A DNA stretch of 33,671 bases from Hyphomicrobiales bacterium (GTDB lineage: Bacteria > Pseudomonadota > Alphaproteobacteria > Rhizobiales > Rhizobiaceae), in assembly GCA_900470965.1 (NCBI GenBank), contig UCCS01000010.1, positions 43,477 through 77,147 on the forward strand, read 5' to 3'. This document shows positions 1-10,392 of the stretch, one piece after another (positions within the stretch are counted from its first letter, which is position 1; every line of letters begins with the position of its first letter). The notes below the pieces were generated by a model that was not told where the DNA came from, searched no databases, and saw nothing but the letters and a program-made list of their open reading frames with translations. The position numbers and the translations under genes are program-made.

Positions 1-127
1 TGCTAAAAGGTTTTAACAAAAAGATGGTCTTTTGATGCATACAGACTGTCGACATGAAAAATTTTCTCCGTTAACGTCATCTTCGTCTTGAGGCAGAGGA
101 GCCTCGCATAAGAGAAGGGGAACCCAT

Positions 128-1372
128 ATGTTACATTTGAAAACCACGATTGCCGCTGTTGCGTTGCTGGCGAGCTCTTCTCTCGCCAGCGCCGAAGAAA
201 TCACGCTATGGGTGCGCACATCTTCGGGTGCCGTGCTTCAGGGCCTGGCCGAAAAGTACAATGCTTCGCATTCCGACAAGGTTAACGTGACCCAGATCAC
301 CGCCGAGCAGATGGTGCCGAAGCTCGGCGCCGCAATCGCCGGCGGCGCAGCGCCTGATGGGGCGGTCCTTGATCTGATCTACCTGCCGACCTTTGCAGCC
401 AATGACAGCCTTGAGGACATCAGCGACTTCGTCAAGGGTCTGCCCTATTCGGCAGCACTCAGCCCGTCGCACATCCGCCTTGCCACTTATGACGGAAAGG
501 TCTACGGCGTGCCGGCGCTGCCGGATGCCTCGATCATCGCTTACAACACCGACCTCTTCAAGAAGGCCGGCCTTGACCCGAACAAGGCTCCGGCCTCGCT
601 CGATGAGATTGCCGCCGACGCCAAGAAGATCCATGCGCTCGACAAGGAAACCTACGGCTTCTACTTCGTCGCCAATTCCGGCAGCTGGCTGATCTACGAC
701 TTCCTGCCGCATCTGTGGGCGGCCAATGGCGACGTGCTCTCCGATGACGGCCGCACGGCGACCGTCGACACGCCGGCGCTGCGCGACACCATTGCTGCCT
801 ATCGCGACATGTGGAAGGAAGGCGCCATTCATCCGACCTCCCGTTCAGGCAACGGCAACAACGCCGTCGAAGCCTTCGCCTCCGGCAAGGTCGGCATCCT
901 CATGACCGGCTCCTACATCGTCAACCTGCTGACCAGCAAATATCCCGACGTCAAGTTCGCGGTCGCCCCGATCCCTGGTCCTAAGGGCGGCGCATCGAGC
1001 TTCGCCGGCGGCGATACGGTGGCCCTCATCAAGGGCATTAGCGAGGAGAAGAAGAAGATCGCGCTCGACTTCGTGAAATTCTACATGGAGCCCGACCAGC
1101 AGGTCTACATTACCCAGGAATCCGGCATGCCGTCGCGCACGGATCTTGCCAAGGAAGCCTATGCCAAGTTCGACCCACGCAATCTGATCGCCTACGATAT
1201 CCTGGCAAAGGCGCGCACGCCCTATACCTTCTCCTCGGATGAGTTGTTCGTCAGCCGCACCGGCCCGTTCCTCAACCTGATCCAGGGCGCGATTTTCGGC
1301 GATGATGTCGACGGCTCGATCAAGAAGGCGCAGGACGACTTCACCAAGATCCTCGATCGCACCAATCCGTAA
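128..1372 (+). CDS. Sugar ABC transporter substrate-binding protein
   Basis: This is the periplasmic solute-binding protein (414 aa) of a carbohydrate importer, of the MalE/UgpB type (SBP family 1). The N-terminus has a basic start, a hydrophobic stretch (residues 8-18) and a likely signal peptidase site after SLASA at residue 22. No lipobox cysteine is visible, so it is probably soluble. The mature protein begins EEITLWVRT, typical of the fold, and contains the family-like stretches VPALPDASIIAYNTDLFKKAG and ASGKVGILMTGS. The ATG follows a purine-rich AGAAGGGGAA at about 112-121. It is first in an operon with two permeases, a GH127 glycosidase and an ATPase, so its ligand is probably an arabinose-containing oligosaccharide. 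That specificity is inferred from the neighbours only. Confidence 0.93.
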   Translation: MLHLKTTIAAVALLASSSLASAEEITLWVRTSSGAVLQGLAEKYNASHSDKVNVTQITAEQMVPKLGAAIAGGAAPDGAVLDLIYLPTFAANDSLEDISDFVKGLPYSAALSPSHIRLATYDGKVYGVPALPDASIIAYNTDLFKKAGLDPNKAPASLDEIAADAKKIHALDKETYGFYFVANSGSWLIYDFLPHLWAANGDVLSDDGRTATVDTPALRDTIAAYRDMWKEGAIHPTSRSGNGNNAVEAFASGKVGILMTGSYIVNLLTSKYPDVKFAVAPIPGPKGGASSFAGGDTVALIKGISEEKKKIALDFVKFYMEPDQQVYITQESGMPSRTDLAKEAYAKFDPRNLIAYDILAKARTPYTFSSDELFVSRTGPFLNLIQGAIFGDDVDGSIKKAQDDFTKILDRTNP

Positions 1373-1382
1373 TCGCATCTCA

Positions 1383-1406
1383 AGCGGGGCGGCCTCCCGC
1401 CCCGCT
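1383..1406 (+). other. Intercistronic hairpin after the binding-protein gene
   Basis: A perfect 10-base GC-rich stem (AGCGGGGCGG and its reverse complement) closes a four-base loop 11 bases after the stop codon. No T-run follows. Hairpins at this place in sugar ABC operons usually stabilise the binding-protein mRNA or reduce read-through, giving excess binding protein over permeases. Confidence 0.6.
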
Positions 1407-1448
1407 CCTTCCGCGGATGCCGACGCGCGGTTTTGAAATCTTCGAGGA

Positions 1449-2375
1449 ATGACAGTGGTCGACACGCCGACAACACACATAAAACAGCCGATCTCCGGAG
1501 AGCCGGAGCCGAAAGGCTGGCTAGGGCTGGCCTTCATCCTGCCCGGCTTTCTGTTCATCCTGGTGCTGTTTCTCGTTCCGCTCGCCATGACGATATGGAT
1601 GAGCTTCTACAACTGGCCGCTGCTAGGCCGGAAGAAATTCATCGGCCTTGCCAACTACGGCGAGCTGCTGGGCGACATGCAGCTCTGGCATTCGCTGGGC
1701 TTCACGATTCTCTATACCGTGCTGGTGACGGCCGCGATCTTCGCCGTTGCCTTTCCCTTGGCACTGCTTGTCGATCGCCCACTGCGCTCGGCTGGCTTTT
1801 TCCGCACCATCTTCTTCATGCCTGTCGTCATCGGTTTCGGCGCGGCCTCCACACTCTGGATGTGGCTGCTCAATCCTGACAGCGGCGTCTTCGCTCAGGT
1901 TCTGCGTGGCATAGGTCTCATCAGCTCGGCACCGCGCCCGCTCGAAAGCTTCTGGCCAGCGATGGCGGTGATCATCCTGATGGTCGTCTGGAAAACCGCA
2001 GGCTTCACCATGGTCATCCTGCTGACCGGCCTGCAGGGCATTTCCAACGATGTCATCGAGGCCGCCAAGATCGACGGCGCCAGCGTCTTCAGCCGGTTCC
2101 GCCGTATTACCCTGCCGCTGATGCGCAATTCGCTGGTGCTGGCTCTGGTCCTCAATGTCACCTCCTCGATGCTCGCCTTCGACCAATTCTTCATCATCAC
2201 CCAGGGTGGGCCGGCAAACAGCACGATCTCGGCGGTATTTTCCATCTACCTGGCGTCCTTCTCATCCTATCGGCTCGGCTACGGTTCGGCGCTCTCCTTC
2301 GCGCTGCTGATCGTGCTGGTCGCCATCAGCGCCATTCAATTCGTGCTGCTGCGCGAGCGCCCGGAGGAAGGCTAA
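1449..2375 (+). CDS. Sugar ABC transporter permease, MalF type
   Basis: This is an inner-membrane permease (308 aa) of the MalF/UgpA family. The first membrane segment follows the cytoplasmic N-terminus (about residues 22-46, LAFILPGFLFILVLF). The EAA loop that contacts the ATPase is seen around VIEAAKIDGASVFSRFRRITLPL, in the second half. The ATG at 1449 sits directly against GAGGA (1444-1448), which is too close for efficient initiation. The in-frame GTG at 1455 has a normal six-base spacing, so it may be the true start. The stop codon overlaps the next ATG by one base (TAATG), indicating translational coupling to the second permease. Confidence 0.93.
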   Translation: MTVVDTPTTHIKQPISGEPEPKGWLGLAFILPGFLFILVLFLVPLAMTIWMSFYNWPLLGRKKFIGLANYGELLGDMQLWHSLGFTILYTVLVTAAIFAVAFPLALLVDRPLRSAGFFRTIFFMPVVIGFGAASTLWMWLLNPDSGVFAQVLRGIGLISSAPRPLESFWPAMAVIILMVVWKTAGFTMVILLTGLQGISNDVIEAAKIDGASVFSRFRRITLPLMRNSLVLALVLNVTSSMLAFDQFFIITQGGPANSTISAVFSIYLASFSSYRLGYGSALSFALLIVLVAISAIQFVLLRERPEEG

Positions 2376-3244
2376 TGACCGTGAACCCATCCAAGATGAA
2401 CACCAATCCGCGGGGCGGCCAGACGGACTACCTGCTCTTCCTGCTGGCATCGATCCTGTTGGCGATCTTCTTCATCATGCCGATCGTCTGGTCGCTGGCG
2501 AATTCCTTCAAGCCGGCTGCCGAGGCGCTCGCCAACCCGGCTGCGCTGTTTTCCAAGACCTTCTCGCTGGAAAATTACCGGCGGCTCGAGAATGTTGGTG
2601 CCGGCTGGTATGTGTACGCTGCCAATTCGGTGATGATCGCAGTCGGCACGGTTGTGCTGACGGTGGTCGTCTCCGTGCCGGCCGGCTACGGCTTCTCCAA
2701 GTTCCGGTTTCCCGGCCAGTCGATCCTCTTCGTGCTGATCATGGCGACGATGATGATCCCGTTCCAGTCGATCCTGACACCGTTGTTCCTGATTCTGAAG
2801 CTTCTCGGGCTGCAGAACAACCTCTTCGGCCTGGTGCTGATCTACGTCACCTTCCAGCTGCCGTTTTCCGTCTTCATGATGCGCAATGCCTTTGATGCCG
2901 TGCCGAAGGCGCTGATCGAGGCGGCGCGCATCGATGGCGCCTCGCAGGCAACGATCCTGCGCCGCATCATGCTGCCGATTGCGCTGCCTGGCGTGGCGAC
3001 GGTGGCGATGTTCGCCTTCCTCAATTCGTGGAACGAGTTCCTGGCCGCGCTCATCTTCCTGTCGGACCAGAACAAGTTCACGCTGCCGATCATGCTGGTG
3101 AACGTGTCCTCCGGCCTTTACGGCATCATCGACTGGGGGGCACTGCAGGCCGGTATCGTGGTGACCATGATCCCCTGCATCATCCTCTTCCTTCTTCTGC
3201 AACGCTATTATGTGCGCGGCCTGACGGCCGGCGCCGTGAAATGA
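2375..3244 (+). CDS. Sugar ABC transporter permease, MalG type
   Basis: This is the second permease (289 aa) of the importer, of the MalG/UgpE family. It begins after a short polar N-terminus with a strong transmembrane stretch (LLFLLASILLAIFFIMPIVW), has further hydrophobic helices, and carries the EAA motif ALIEAARIDGASQATILRRI that docks on the ATPase. It overlaps the upstream permease by one base and ends 29 bases before the GH127 gene. The two permeases should form a heterodimer driven by the ATPase at 5216-6313. Confidence 0.93.
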   Translation: MTVNPSKMNTNPRGGQTDYLLFLLASILLAIFFIMPIVWSLANSFKPAAEALANPAALFSKTFSLENYRRLENVGAGWYVYAANSVMIAVGTVVLTVVVSVPAGYGFSKFRFPGQSILFVLIMATMMIPFQSILTPLFLILKLLGLQNNLFGLVLIYVTFQLPFSVFMMRNAFDAVPKALIEAARIDGASQATILRRIMLPIALPGVATVAMFAFLNSWNEFLAALIFLSDQNKFTLPIMLVNVSSGLYGIIDWGALQAGIVVTMIPCIILFLLLQRYYVRGLTAGAVK

Positions 3245-3273
3245 GAAGCGGCCCGTCCGCTCAAGGAGTTCCC

Positions 3274-5205
3274 ATGCCCATCGCCCAGAAATCACAGTCA
3301 CGATCCCCGATCGACCGCTACGTGCCGGCCGACCATACCCGCGTCGCTTTCAATGGCGGCTTCTGGAAGAGCTGGACGGAAACCGTCCGCGACGTGACCA
3401 TCCCCACCCAGCATATGCGGCTTGACGAGGAAGGATTTCTCGAAGTGCTCGATTTCGACAAGCCGGCCGGTCCGCTGGCGCGGCCGATCCAGCCGAGTGG
3501 CCTGTCGATGCAGCATTTCTTCGATTCCGATTTCGGCAAGTGGATCGAGGCCGCGAGCTACACGCTGAAGAACAATCCGAATCCGGACATCGAGGCCAAG
3601 ATCGACGCGATTGTTGAGAAGCTCGAACATGGCCAGATGGCTGACGGCTACCTCAACAGCTGGTTCATTCGCCGCGAGCCGGAGAAGCGCTGGACCAATC
3701 TGCGCGACCTGCATGAAATGTATTCGATGGGCCATCTGCTGGAAGGTGCCGTCGCCTATTTCGAAGCGACCGGCAAGCGCCGCTTCCTCGACGTGATGAT
3801 CTGTGCCGTCGATCATATCATCGACACGTTCGGCCGTGAGCCGGGCAAGCTGCGCGGCTACGACGCGCATGAGGAAATCGAGCTGGCGTTGGTCAAGCTC
3901 TACCGCGTCACCAAGGATCCCCGCCACCTTGATCTCGCCACCTATTTCGTCGACGAACGCGGCCAGATGCCCTCTTACTATGATGAAGAGGCGCGCAAGC
4001 GCGGCGAGGACCCGGCCAGCTATGTCTTCCAGACCTATGCCTACAGCCAGGCACACATGCCGGTGCGGGACCAGACGCAGGTCGTGGGTCACGCGGTGCG
4101 TGCCATGTATCTGTTCTCGGCGATGGCCGATCTCGCCTTCGAGAATGACGACGAGAACCTGAAGAGCGCCTGCGACCGGCTCTTCGACAATCTGGTGGGA
4201 CGCCAGCTCTATGTCACCGGCGGCCTCGGCCCCTCGGCCTCGAACGAAGGCTTCACCAGGGAATACGACCTGCCGAACGAGACGGCCTATGCCGAGACCT
4301 GCGCTGCCGTGGCGCTCGGCTTCTTCAGCCACCGCATGGCGCAGATCGAGCTCGACAGCAAGTTCACCGACAAGCTCGAAACCGTGCTCTACAATGGCGC
4401 GCTTTCCGGCATCTCCCGCGACGGCGAACATTATTTCTATGAGAACGTGCTCGAAAGCCATGGTCAGAACCGCCGCTGGAAATGGCACTACTGCCCCTGC
4501 TGCCCGACCAATATCGCCCGTTTCATCACCTCGCTCGGTCAATATTTCTATTCGACCAAGGCCGATGAGGTTGCTGTCCACCTCTACGGCGAAAATGCCG
4601 CCGAGCTCACGGTCGGCAATTCCTTTCTGCGCCTGAAACAGAAGACCGATTATCCCTGGAATGGCGATATTGGGATCTCGCTCGGCCTCGATCAGCCGAA
4701 GCGTTTCACGCTGCGCCTGCGCATTCCCGGCTGGTGCCGCGATGCCAAGGCCGTCGTCAATGGCGAAGCAATCAGGCTGGATATCATCAAGGGTTATGCG
4801 GCCATCGAACGTGAATGGAAGGATGGGGACGAGGTTCGCCTCGCCTTCGACATGCCGGTCGATCGCCTCTATGCCCATCCGGCGGCAACGGAGGACAATG
4901 GCCGCTTTGCGCTGCGGCGCGGCCCGGTGATCTTCTGCGTCGAGGAAGCCGATCTCGGCACGGAGCCGCAGCGGCTGAGGTTGCCCTCGCAGGGCGAGAT
5001 TGCCGCAAATTTCGACGAGACGCTCCTCGGCGGCGCCACGGTTCTCGAAGGCGATGCGCTGGAAGCCGATGCATCCGGATGGCAGGAGACGCTCTATCGC
5101 ACCGAGCCGCCGGCGCTGAAGCCGCGACGGTTCAGGGCAATCCCCTACCATCTCTGGGCAAACCGAGAGCCGGGCGCAATGGCCGTCTGGCTGCACGAAA
5201 AGTAG
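3274..5205 (+). CDS. GH127 (DUF1680) family glycosidase, probable beta-L-arabinofuranosidase
   Basis: This is a 643-residue protein of the glycoside hydrolase 127 / DUF1680 family. Characterised members (HypBA1 of Bifidobacterium) release beta-L-arabinofuranose from hydroxyproline-linked arabinans using a cysteine nucleophile near a zinc ion. The zinc-site motifs are visible here: Glu341-Thr-Cys343 (in ETAYAETCA) and Cys407-Pro-Cys409-Cys410-Pro-Thr-Asn. The reading frame is open further upstream, but the ATG at 3274 has AAGGAG at the right distance and gives the family N-terminus ([11 protein letters not shown]). There is no signal peptide, so it acts in the cytoplasm on imported oligosaccharide. 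Its position between permeases and ATPase supports a dedicated uptake-and-hydrolysis operon. Family assignment is firm; the exact substrate is inferred. Confidence 0.9.
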   Translation: MPIAQKSQSRSPIDRYVPADHTRVAFNGGFWKSWTETVRDVTIPTQHMRLDEEGFLEVLDFDKPAGPLARPIQPSGLSMQHFFDSDFGKWIEAASYTLKNNPNPDIEAKIDAIVEKLEHGQMADGYLNSWFIRREPEKRWTNLRDLHEMYSMGHLLEGAVAYFEATGKRRFLDVMICAVDHIIDTFGREPGKLRGYDAHEEIELALVKLYRVTKDPRHLDLATYFVDERGQMPSYYDEEARKRGEDPASYVFQTYAYSQAHMPVRDQTQVVGHAVRAMYLFSAMADLAFENDDENLKSACDRLFDNLVGRQLYVTGGLGPSASNEGFTREYDLPNETAYAETCAAVALGFFSHRMAQIELDSKFTDKLETVLYNGALSGISRDGEHYFYENVLESHGQNRRWKWHYCPCCPTNIARFITSLGQYFYSTKADEVAVHLYGENAAELTVGNSFLRLKQKTDYPWNGDIGISLGLDQPKRFTLRLRIPGWCRDAKAVVNGEAIRLDIIKGYAAIEREWKDGDEVRLAFDMPVDRLYAHPAATEDNGRFALRRGPVIFCVEEADLGTEPQRLRLPSQGEIAANFDETLLGGATVLEGDALEADASGWQETLYRTEPPALKPRRFRAIPYHLWANREPGAMAVWLHEK

Positions 5206-5215
5206 GGAGATCACA

Positions 5216-6313
<1,098 letters not shown>

Positions 6314-6340
6314 CGTCGGCGTACGCGCAGACATACCAAC

Positions 6341-6375
6341 GGCGGAAACCCCTCGGATTAACCGAGGGGGCCGCC
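6341..6375. terminator. Convergent hairpin terminator
   Basis: An inner stem CCCCTCGG (6349-6356) pairs with CCGAGGGG (6362-6369), and an outer GGCGG/CCGCC pair (6341-6345 and 6371-6375) extends it. It lies between two convergent genes and overlaps the stop codon of the minus-strand hydrolase. There is no clear T-run on either strand, so termination strength is uncertain. Confidence 0.55.
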
Positions 6376-7656
6376 GCGATCACGCACCATCTGCCGCAGC
6401 CGCGTGAAGACAGCGGCTGACTGGCGCACGCCGTCGTGTTCGAATTCGTTCGTCACCCAGGTCTGGACATTGCCAACGTCACGCGCGGTGGCGAGTGACA
6501 GATCGGCATCGACATACATGTCATCGAAATAGACTGCTGCGGCGACAGGGATCTCGCCTGATGCCAGCCGGACTGGATCGTAGAGCGGTTCGAACCCGTC
6601 GTAGCGCGCCAGCGCTTCCACCGCATCGCGGAACGGCCGCAGCGAGCGGATTTCCTCGAACATCCACGGATACATCATCTCGCCGGTCAGATAGAGCGGC
6701 CGGCTCTCTTCGCCGAATTCGGCGAATTCCGACCGGATACGCTCCGCAGCCCAGCCGGTCGCACCCTTGCCCTGCCCGTAGATGCTTTCCTGCAGCACGG
6801 CGAACATCGGGTTTCCGTCATAGGAGGTCAGCGACATGACCGAAGCCAAGAAGGCATCGGAAAAGCGCATTTCCTCCGGATCGGAGAAGGCTTCATCCAC
6901 CAGCCAGTGCACGTTTTCATAGCCGGGCGCCATGCCGAAATCGATGCCGATGGTCTGCAGCCGGCGAACTGTCAGGCGATCCCCATCAGGCAGACGGACA
7001 TCATCGGCGGCAATGCGCGCGGCGATCCGGGCAATGCGATCGCGATCGGCGGGATAGCGCCGGTAATATTCCCGGTTCTTGGCAGCAACACGCGGATAGG
7101 TGCGGCGATAAACCTCATCTGCCGTTGCCGAGAGCCCAGCCAGCCCGCCCGTGACATAGCAGGCAGCCAGCCCCTCCGGCGCCTGCGACAGATAAGTCAG
7201 CGTCAGGAAGCCGCCATAGCTCTGACCAAGCGTCTCCCAGCGCACGCCGCCGAACACGGTCTTCCGGAGATGCTCGCAATCGGCAATGATGCTGTCAGCC
7301 CGAAAATGGCTGAGATAGTCGGCTCCGGCCCTCCCGTCCGCAAAGGCAGCCATGGTGGCGCTCTCGATGCGGGTGCTTCTGCCCGTACCGCGCTGATCGA
7401 GCAGCACGACGCGGTAGTTCTTGAGCGCCTCGCCGAGCCAGGGCGGACCGCCGCCGACCGGCCGTGGCGACTTGCCGCCCGGGCCACCCTGCAGGAAGAG
7501 CAGGACAGGTAGCTTTTCCTGCTTACGTGCGGGATCACAGACCTCGCGCGCGAAGACCTTGATAGAAGCGCCATCCGGATTTTTCCAGTCGAGCGGCACG
7601 TCGACGAGATGGTCGCAGACATGAACGCCGGGGATCGTATATTCGCTGACGAGCAT
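6358..7656 (-). CDS. Alpha/beta hydrolase, prolyl aminopeptidase (S33) family
   Basis: This protein (432 aa from the chosen start) resembles proline iminopeptidases of peptidase family S33, which remove N-terminal proline from peptides. Visible are the oxyanion stretch LFLQGGPGGKSPRP (about residues 54-66), LLDQRGTGRST, the nucleophile elbow GQSYGGF with Ser146, and a C-terminal EFEHDGVR that probably supplies the catalytic histidine. The frame is open to a GTG at 7686, but the ATG at 7656 has an AGGA about eight bases upstream and starts with the natural domain edge (MLVSEYTIPG). There is no signal peptide. It is divergent from the M24 peptidase at 7753, and the pair may share a promoter region. 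Proline specificity is inferred from family motifs. Confidence 0.82.
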   Translation of the reverse strand: MLVSEYTIPGVHVCDHLVDVPLDWKNPDGASIKVFAREVCDPARKQEKLPVLLFLQGGPGGKSPRPVGGGPPWLGEALKNYRVVLLDQRGTGRSTRIESATMAAFADGRAGADYLSHFRADSIIADCEHLRKTVFGGVRWETLGQSYGGFLTLTYLSQAPEGLAACYVTGGLAGLSATADEVYRRTYPRVAAKNREYYRRYPADRDRIARIAARIAADDVRLPDGDRLTVRRLQTIGIDFGMAPGYENVHWLVDEAFSDPEEMRFSDAFLASVMSLTSYDGNPMFAVLQESIYGQGKGATGWAAERIRSEFAEFGEESRPLYLTGEMMYPWMFEEIRSLRPFRDAVEALARYDGFEPLYDPVRLASGEIPVAAAVYFDDMYVDADLSLATARDVGNVQTWVTNEFEHDGVRQSAAVFTRLRQMVRDRGGPLG

Positions 7657-7752
7657 GATCAAATCCTGTGGAATGTTTGTCGACACACTGCCTACAATTG
7701 CCCTATGCTGGAATCAAGCATTCAATTTTGACAAAGATAACGGATATATAGC

Positions 7753-8898
7753 GTGTCTCTCACGGTCTGGTCCCATCCCGTAGCAGCCATCACTGACGAA
7801 GAACGCCGCAGCCGCCTGTCGCACTTGCGCGAGCGCATGCAGGCGGACGGCATCGCCGCCACAATGCTCGGCCCAACCGAGAGTCTACGCTATTTCACCG
7901 GCCTCGTCTGGCACCTAAGCGAGCGACTGCTCGGCGCGGTCGTGACTGACGATAAACTCACTTACATCGTACCCGGTTTTGAGCGCAGCCGCGTCGAGAT
8001 GCTGCCGCATCTGCCCGGTGAGATTGCCGTCTGGGAAGAAGAGGAAAGCCCCGCCGCATTGGTATCACGGCTCGTCGGTCCGTCCGGCAAGCTCGCGCTC
8101 GACGATGCATTGCCGCTTGCCTTCTATCACGCCTTTACCAGAGAGATGGGGGCGACCCGCCTTGTCGATGCAGGGCCTATCATCCGCGCGCTACGCGCCA
8201 TCAAATCGCCGGCGGAAATCGCCCTCATCCGATATGCGATGGGTATCACGCTCGATATTCATCGCAAGGTTCGCGACACTCTCGCGCCCGGCATAGCCGC
8301 CTCGGACGTTGCGCGCTTCATCGACCAGCAGCATCGCGCTGCCGGCGCCGATGGCGGCTCGACCTTCTGCATCGTCTCCTTTGGTGCGGCGACAGCACTG
8401 CCGCATGGGGCGGATGGCGAACAGATCCTGCAGGCGGGTGACGTCATTCTCGTCGATACGGGCTGCCGGATCGACGGCTATCATTCCGATCTGACACGCA
8501 CCTATACGCTGGACGAGGGCAATCACGAATTCGTACGCGCATGGGCAATCGAGCGTGAGGGCCAGCAAGCCGTTTTCGATGCGGCAAAACTCGGCACGCC
8601 CTGCGAGAGCCTTGATGCGGCCGCCCGCAACGTGTTTGCGCGACATGGGCTCGGCCCGGACTATCGCCTGCCCGGCCTGCCGCATCGCGCCGGCCATGGC
8701 CTCGGCCTCGAAATCCACGAGGCGCCCTATATCGTCCGCGGCAATAAAACTCCGCTGGCACAGGGCATGTGCTTCTCGAACGAGCCGATGGTTGTCTTCC
8801 CCGGCGCATTCGGTGTTCGCCTCGAAGACCATATCTACATGACCGAAGATGGCCCGCACTGGTTCACGACGCCCGCAGAAAATCCCTACGCGGTCTAA
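7753..8898 (+). CDS. M24 family metallopeptidase, Xaa-Pro dipeptidase-like
   Basis: This is a 381-residue protein with the creatinase N-terminal domain (about 15-140) and a pita-bread catalytic domain (about 150-375). Metal-ligand motifs of the M24 family are present: VDTGCRIDGYHSDLTRTY (two aspartates), LPHRAGHGLGLEIHEAP (histidine), MCFSNEPMV (glutamate) and GVRLEDHIY (glutamate). It probably hydrolyses Xaa-Pro peptide bonds in the cytoplasm. The start is GTG at 7753 with only a weak ribosome site. A TTGACA at 7728-7733 is too close to this start to be its -35 box. Together with the divergent prolyl-aminopeptidase-like gene it suggests proline-peptide breakdown. Confidence 0.85.
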   Translation: MSLTVWSHPVAAITDEERRSRLSHLRERMQADGIAATMLGPTESLRYFTGLVWHLSERLLGAVVTDDKLTYIVPGFERSRVEMLPHLPGEIAVWEEEESPAALVSRLVGPSGKLALDDALPLAFYHAFTREMGATRLVDAGPIIRALRAIKSPAEIALIRYAMGITLDIHRKVRDTLAPGIAASDVARFIDQQHRAAGADGGSTFCIVSFGAATALPHGADGEQILQAGDVILVDTGCRIDGYHSDLTRTYTLDEGNHEFVRAWAIEREGQQAVFDAAKLGTPCESLDAAARNVFARHGLGPDYRLPGLPHRAGHGLGLEIHEAPYIVRGNKTPLAQGMCFSNEPMVVFPGAFGVRLEDHIYMTEDGPHWFTTPAENPYAV

Positions 8899-8975
8899 AT
8901 TTCGTTTCCCTCCCACGCCAAGTCATCTGCTGCCATCGGTTCTCCTGGCGTCGGACATGAACGCGACGCCGATAT

Positions 8976-9024
8976 CGGATGATGATCCGTCGGCAGCCTA
9001 TTTGTACATCCGGATCTTCCGGAT
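8976..9024. promoter_or_regulatory. Candidate PhnF operators upstream of phnF
   Basis: The 233-base gap before phnF has no gene but holds two palindromes. One, at 9008-9024, has ATCCGGA arms around TCT, matching the core and three-base spacing of the perfect palindrome before phnC (15754-15780). A second, weaker one (CGGAT, four bases, ATCCG) is at 8976-8989. Having the same core before both phn units suggests a shared GntR-type repressor, most simply PhnF. This is inference from sequence likeness. Confidence 0.5.
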
Positions 9025-9123
9025 CGGGCCTGCGCGACCGGTTCGCTTCAGTCAGCTAGTCAATCAGCGAAGAGTTCGTCCGCCGCTTACACAAAAGCGT
9101 CACCGATAGCCGCTATGTTTAGG

Positions 9124-9156
9124 TCATCCGAATGAATTTTGGATTCATCCGAATGA
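9124..9156 (+). repeat. 12-base direct repeat at a 21-base interval over the phnF start
   Basis: TCATCCGAATGA occurs at 9124-9135 and again at 9145-9156, exactly two DNA helical turns apart. Each copy is a near-palindrome (10 of 12 positions symmetric) and each contains an in-frame ATG (9132 and 9153). A protein bound here would cover the phnF start region, consistent with autoregulation. Confidence 0.6.
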
Positions 9157-9941
9157 CTAATGAAGAACACTCGATCGAAGCAAGATCGCGGTCCGGCCAC
9201 TGGCAGACCGTCGAGAAGCAGATCAACAGGGATATCGCGTCAGGCGCGCTCCAGCCGGGAAGCCGCCTGCCGACGGAAACCGAGATCATGGAGCAGTTCC
9301 AGGTCGGCCGCCACAGCGTACGACGGGCGATCGCCGAGCTTGCTGCTGCCGGAAAGGTGCGGGTCGAGCAGGGGCGCGGTACCTTCGTGGAAGAGCACTC
9401 CGTCATCACCTACAATATCGCCCGGCGAACGCGCTTCCGCAAAAACCTTCTGGAACAAGGGCGCGTTCCCTCCGGCCAGCCGGTCTCTGAGTCGGAGATC
9501 GTGGCGCCGCCGGGGATCTCCGCAGCACTAAAGCTCCCGGAAGGCGCAAAGGTCTACATGATCGCCCGCCGCGGCTTTGCCGACGATGTGCCGATCAGCT
9601 TCAGTCATTCCTACCATCCGGTCGAGCGCTTCCCGAACATGCACCTGCGCCGCCGCGCGGGTGAATCGGTCACCAGCATCTACGCTGCCTTCGGCATCCC
9701 CGACTATGTCAGGCAGAGCACCATGATCCTCACCCGCCGCGCGATTGGTGACGAAGCGCAGCTTCTTGCCCAGTCGCCCCAGCAGCCGGTGCTCGTCGTC
9801 CAGAAAACCGACGTCGACATGGAAGGCCGGCCAATCGCCTATTCCGAGACCGTCTGGGCCGGAGAACGCGTGCAATTCAGCATTGACAACGAGCCGGAGG
9901 ATCGCGCTGCGACGACGGCAAAAGGACAGGACGATGAATGA
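9132..9941 (+). CDS. phnF: PhnF, GntR/HutC-family phosphonate regulator
   Basis: This is a 269-residue transcription factor with an N-terminal winged helix (about 20-88; LPTETEIMEQFQVGRHSVRRAIAELAAAGKVRVEQGRGTFV) and a C-terminal UTRA ligand-binding domain (about 105-255), the HutC/PhnF arrangement. It heads the phn operon and overlaps phnG by eight bases, so it is co-transcribed with its presumed targets. Two in-frame ATG codons (9132 and 9153) fall within a repeated motif. Neither has a strong ribosome site, and the later start removes only seven residues. It probably represses phnFGHIJKLM and phnCDE through the ATCCGGA palindromes. Confidence 0.9.
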   Translation: MNFGFIRMTNEEHSIEARSRSGHWQTVEKQINRDIASGALQPGSRLPTETEIMEQFQVGRHSVRRAIAELAAAGKVRVEQGRGTFVEEHSVITYNIARRTRFRKNLLEQGRVPSGQPVSESEIVAPPGISAALKLPEGAKVYMIARRGFADDVPISFSHSYHPVERFPNMHLRRRAGESVTSIYAAFGIPDYVRQSTMILTRRAIGDEAQLLAQSPQQPVLVVQKTDVDMEGRPIAYSETVWAGERVQFSIDNEPEDRAATTAKGQDDE

Positions 9942-10392
9942 CACCATGGAAGCCGGCGCGCCCCCTGCCAGCTTCAGCCATGCAAGCATGCTCGACATAC
10001 TTGCCAGGGCGGATGCGGAAGGGATCAAGGCGATTGCAGAGGAACTGCTCGATGACGTGGGAGCGGTTGAGGTTCTCGTGAACCGCACCGGCCTTGCGAT
10101 GCTGCCCTACACTGACACCGTGCATAACACGGCCTTCCATCTCGGCGAAGTGCTGATGGCCGAGGCCCATATACGCCTGTCGGATCATGGCGTGGAAGGT
10201 TATGGCGCCGTCGTCGGGCGCGATCTCGAACATGCCATGGCGATCGCCGTCATCGATGCGAGTTTCGCAGGCAAGATCGGCAAGACCGGCATCGAGACCT
10301 TCCTGACCAGCGAACAGCGCCGCCAGATTCAGGACGACGATATCAGGCTGCGCAAGGTCGAAGCGACGCGCGTGCGCATGGAGACCTTCTGA
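9934..10392 (+). CDS. phnG: PhnG, C-P lyase core subunit
   Basis: This is a 152-residue protein (family about 150) matching PhnG, with NTAFHLGEVLMAEAHIRL and VEGYGAVVGRD in the conserved central part. In the known system PhnG is part of the PhnGHIJ core complex and helps PhnI attach the phosphonate to the ribose of ATP with loss of adenine. The start ATG overlaps the end of phnF by eight bases and is preceded by AGGACAGG. The stop overlaps the phnH start (TGATG). The spacing of the whole phnF-M block implies one translationally coupled operon. Confidence 0.9.
   Translation: MNDTMEAGAPPASFSHASMLDILARADAEGIKAIAEELLDDVGAVEVLVNRTGLAMLPYTDTVHNTAFHLGEVLMAEAHIRLSDHGVEGYGAVVGRDLEHAMAIAVIDASFAGKIGKTGIETFLTSEQRRQIQDDDIRLRKVEATRVRMETF

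Noticed and set aside
90..105. GAGGC/GCCTC inverted repeat before the sugar-binding protein gene as a LacI-type operator
   Set aside because: The arms are only five bases and do not fit a LacI-family operator; it could occur by chance.
3028..3273. Upstream extension of the GH127 reading frame
   Set aside because: It overlaps the permease in another frame, and the ATG at 3274 has a clear ribosome site and the family N-terminus.
2372..3301. Long antisense reading frames over the sugar operon and over sorC-dhaK (31044-33206)
   Set aside because: They are by-products of high third-position GC; their translations are rich in Arg, His, Asp and Gln without domain motifs, and the opposite strands encode recognised proteins.
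7728..7752. TTGACA at 7728 as the promoter of the M24 peptidase
   Set aside because: A -10 box at normal spacing would fall on the start codon at 7753, and no suitable box is seen. A leaderless start cannot be excluded but is not supported.
8849..9109. Short plus-strand frame after the M24 peptidase
   Set aside because: It overlaps the peptidase end in another frame, has no ribosome site, and covers the palindromes upstream of phnF.
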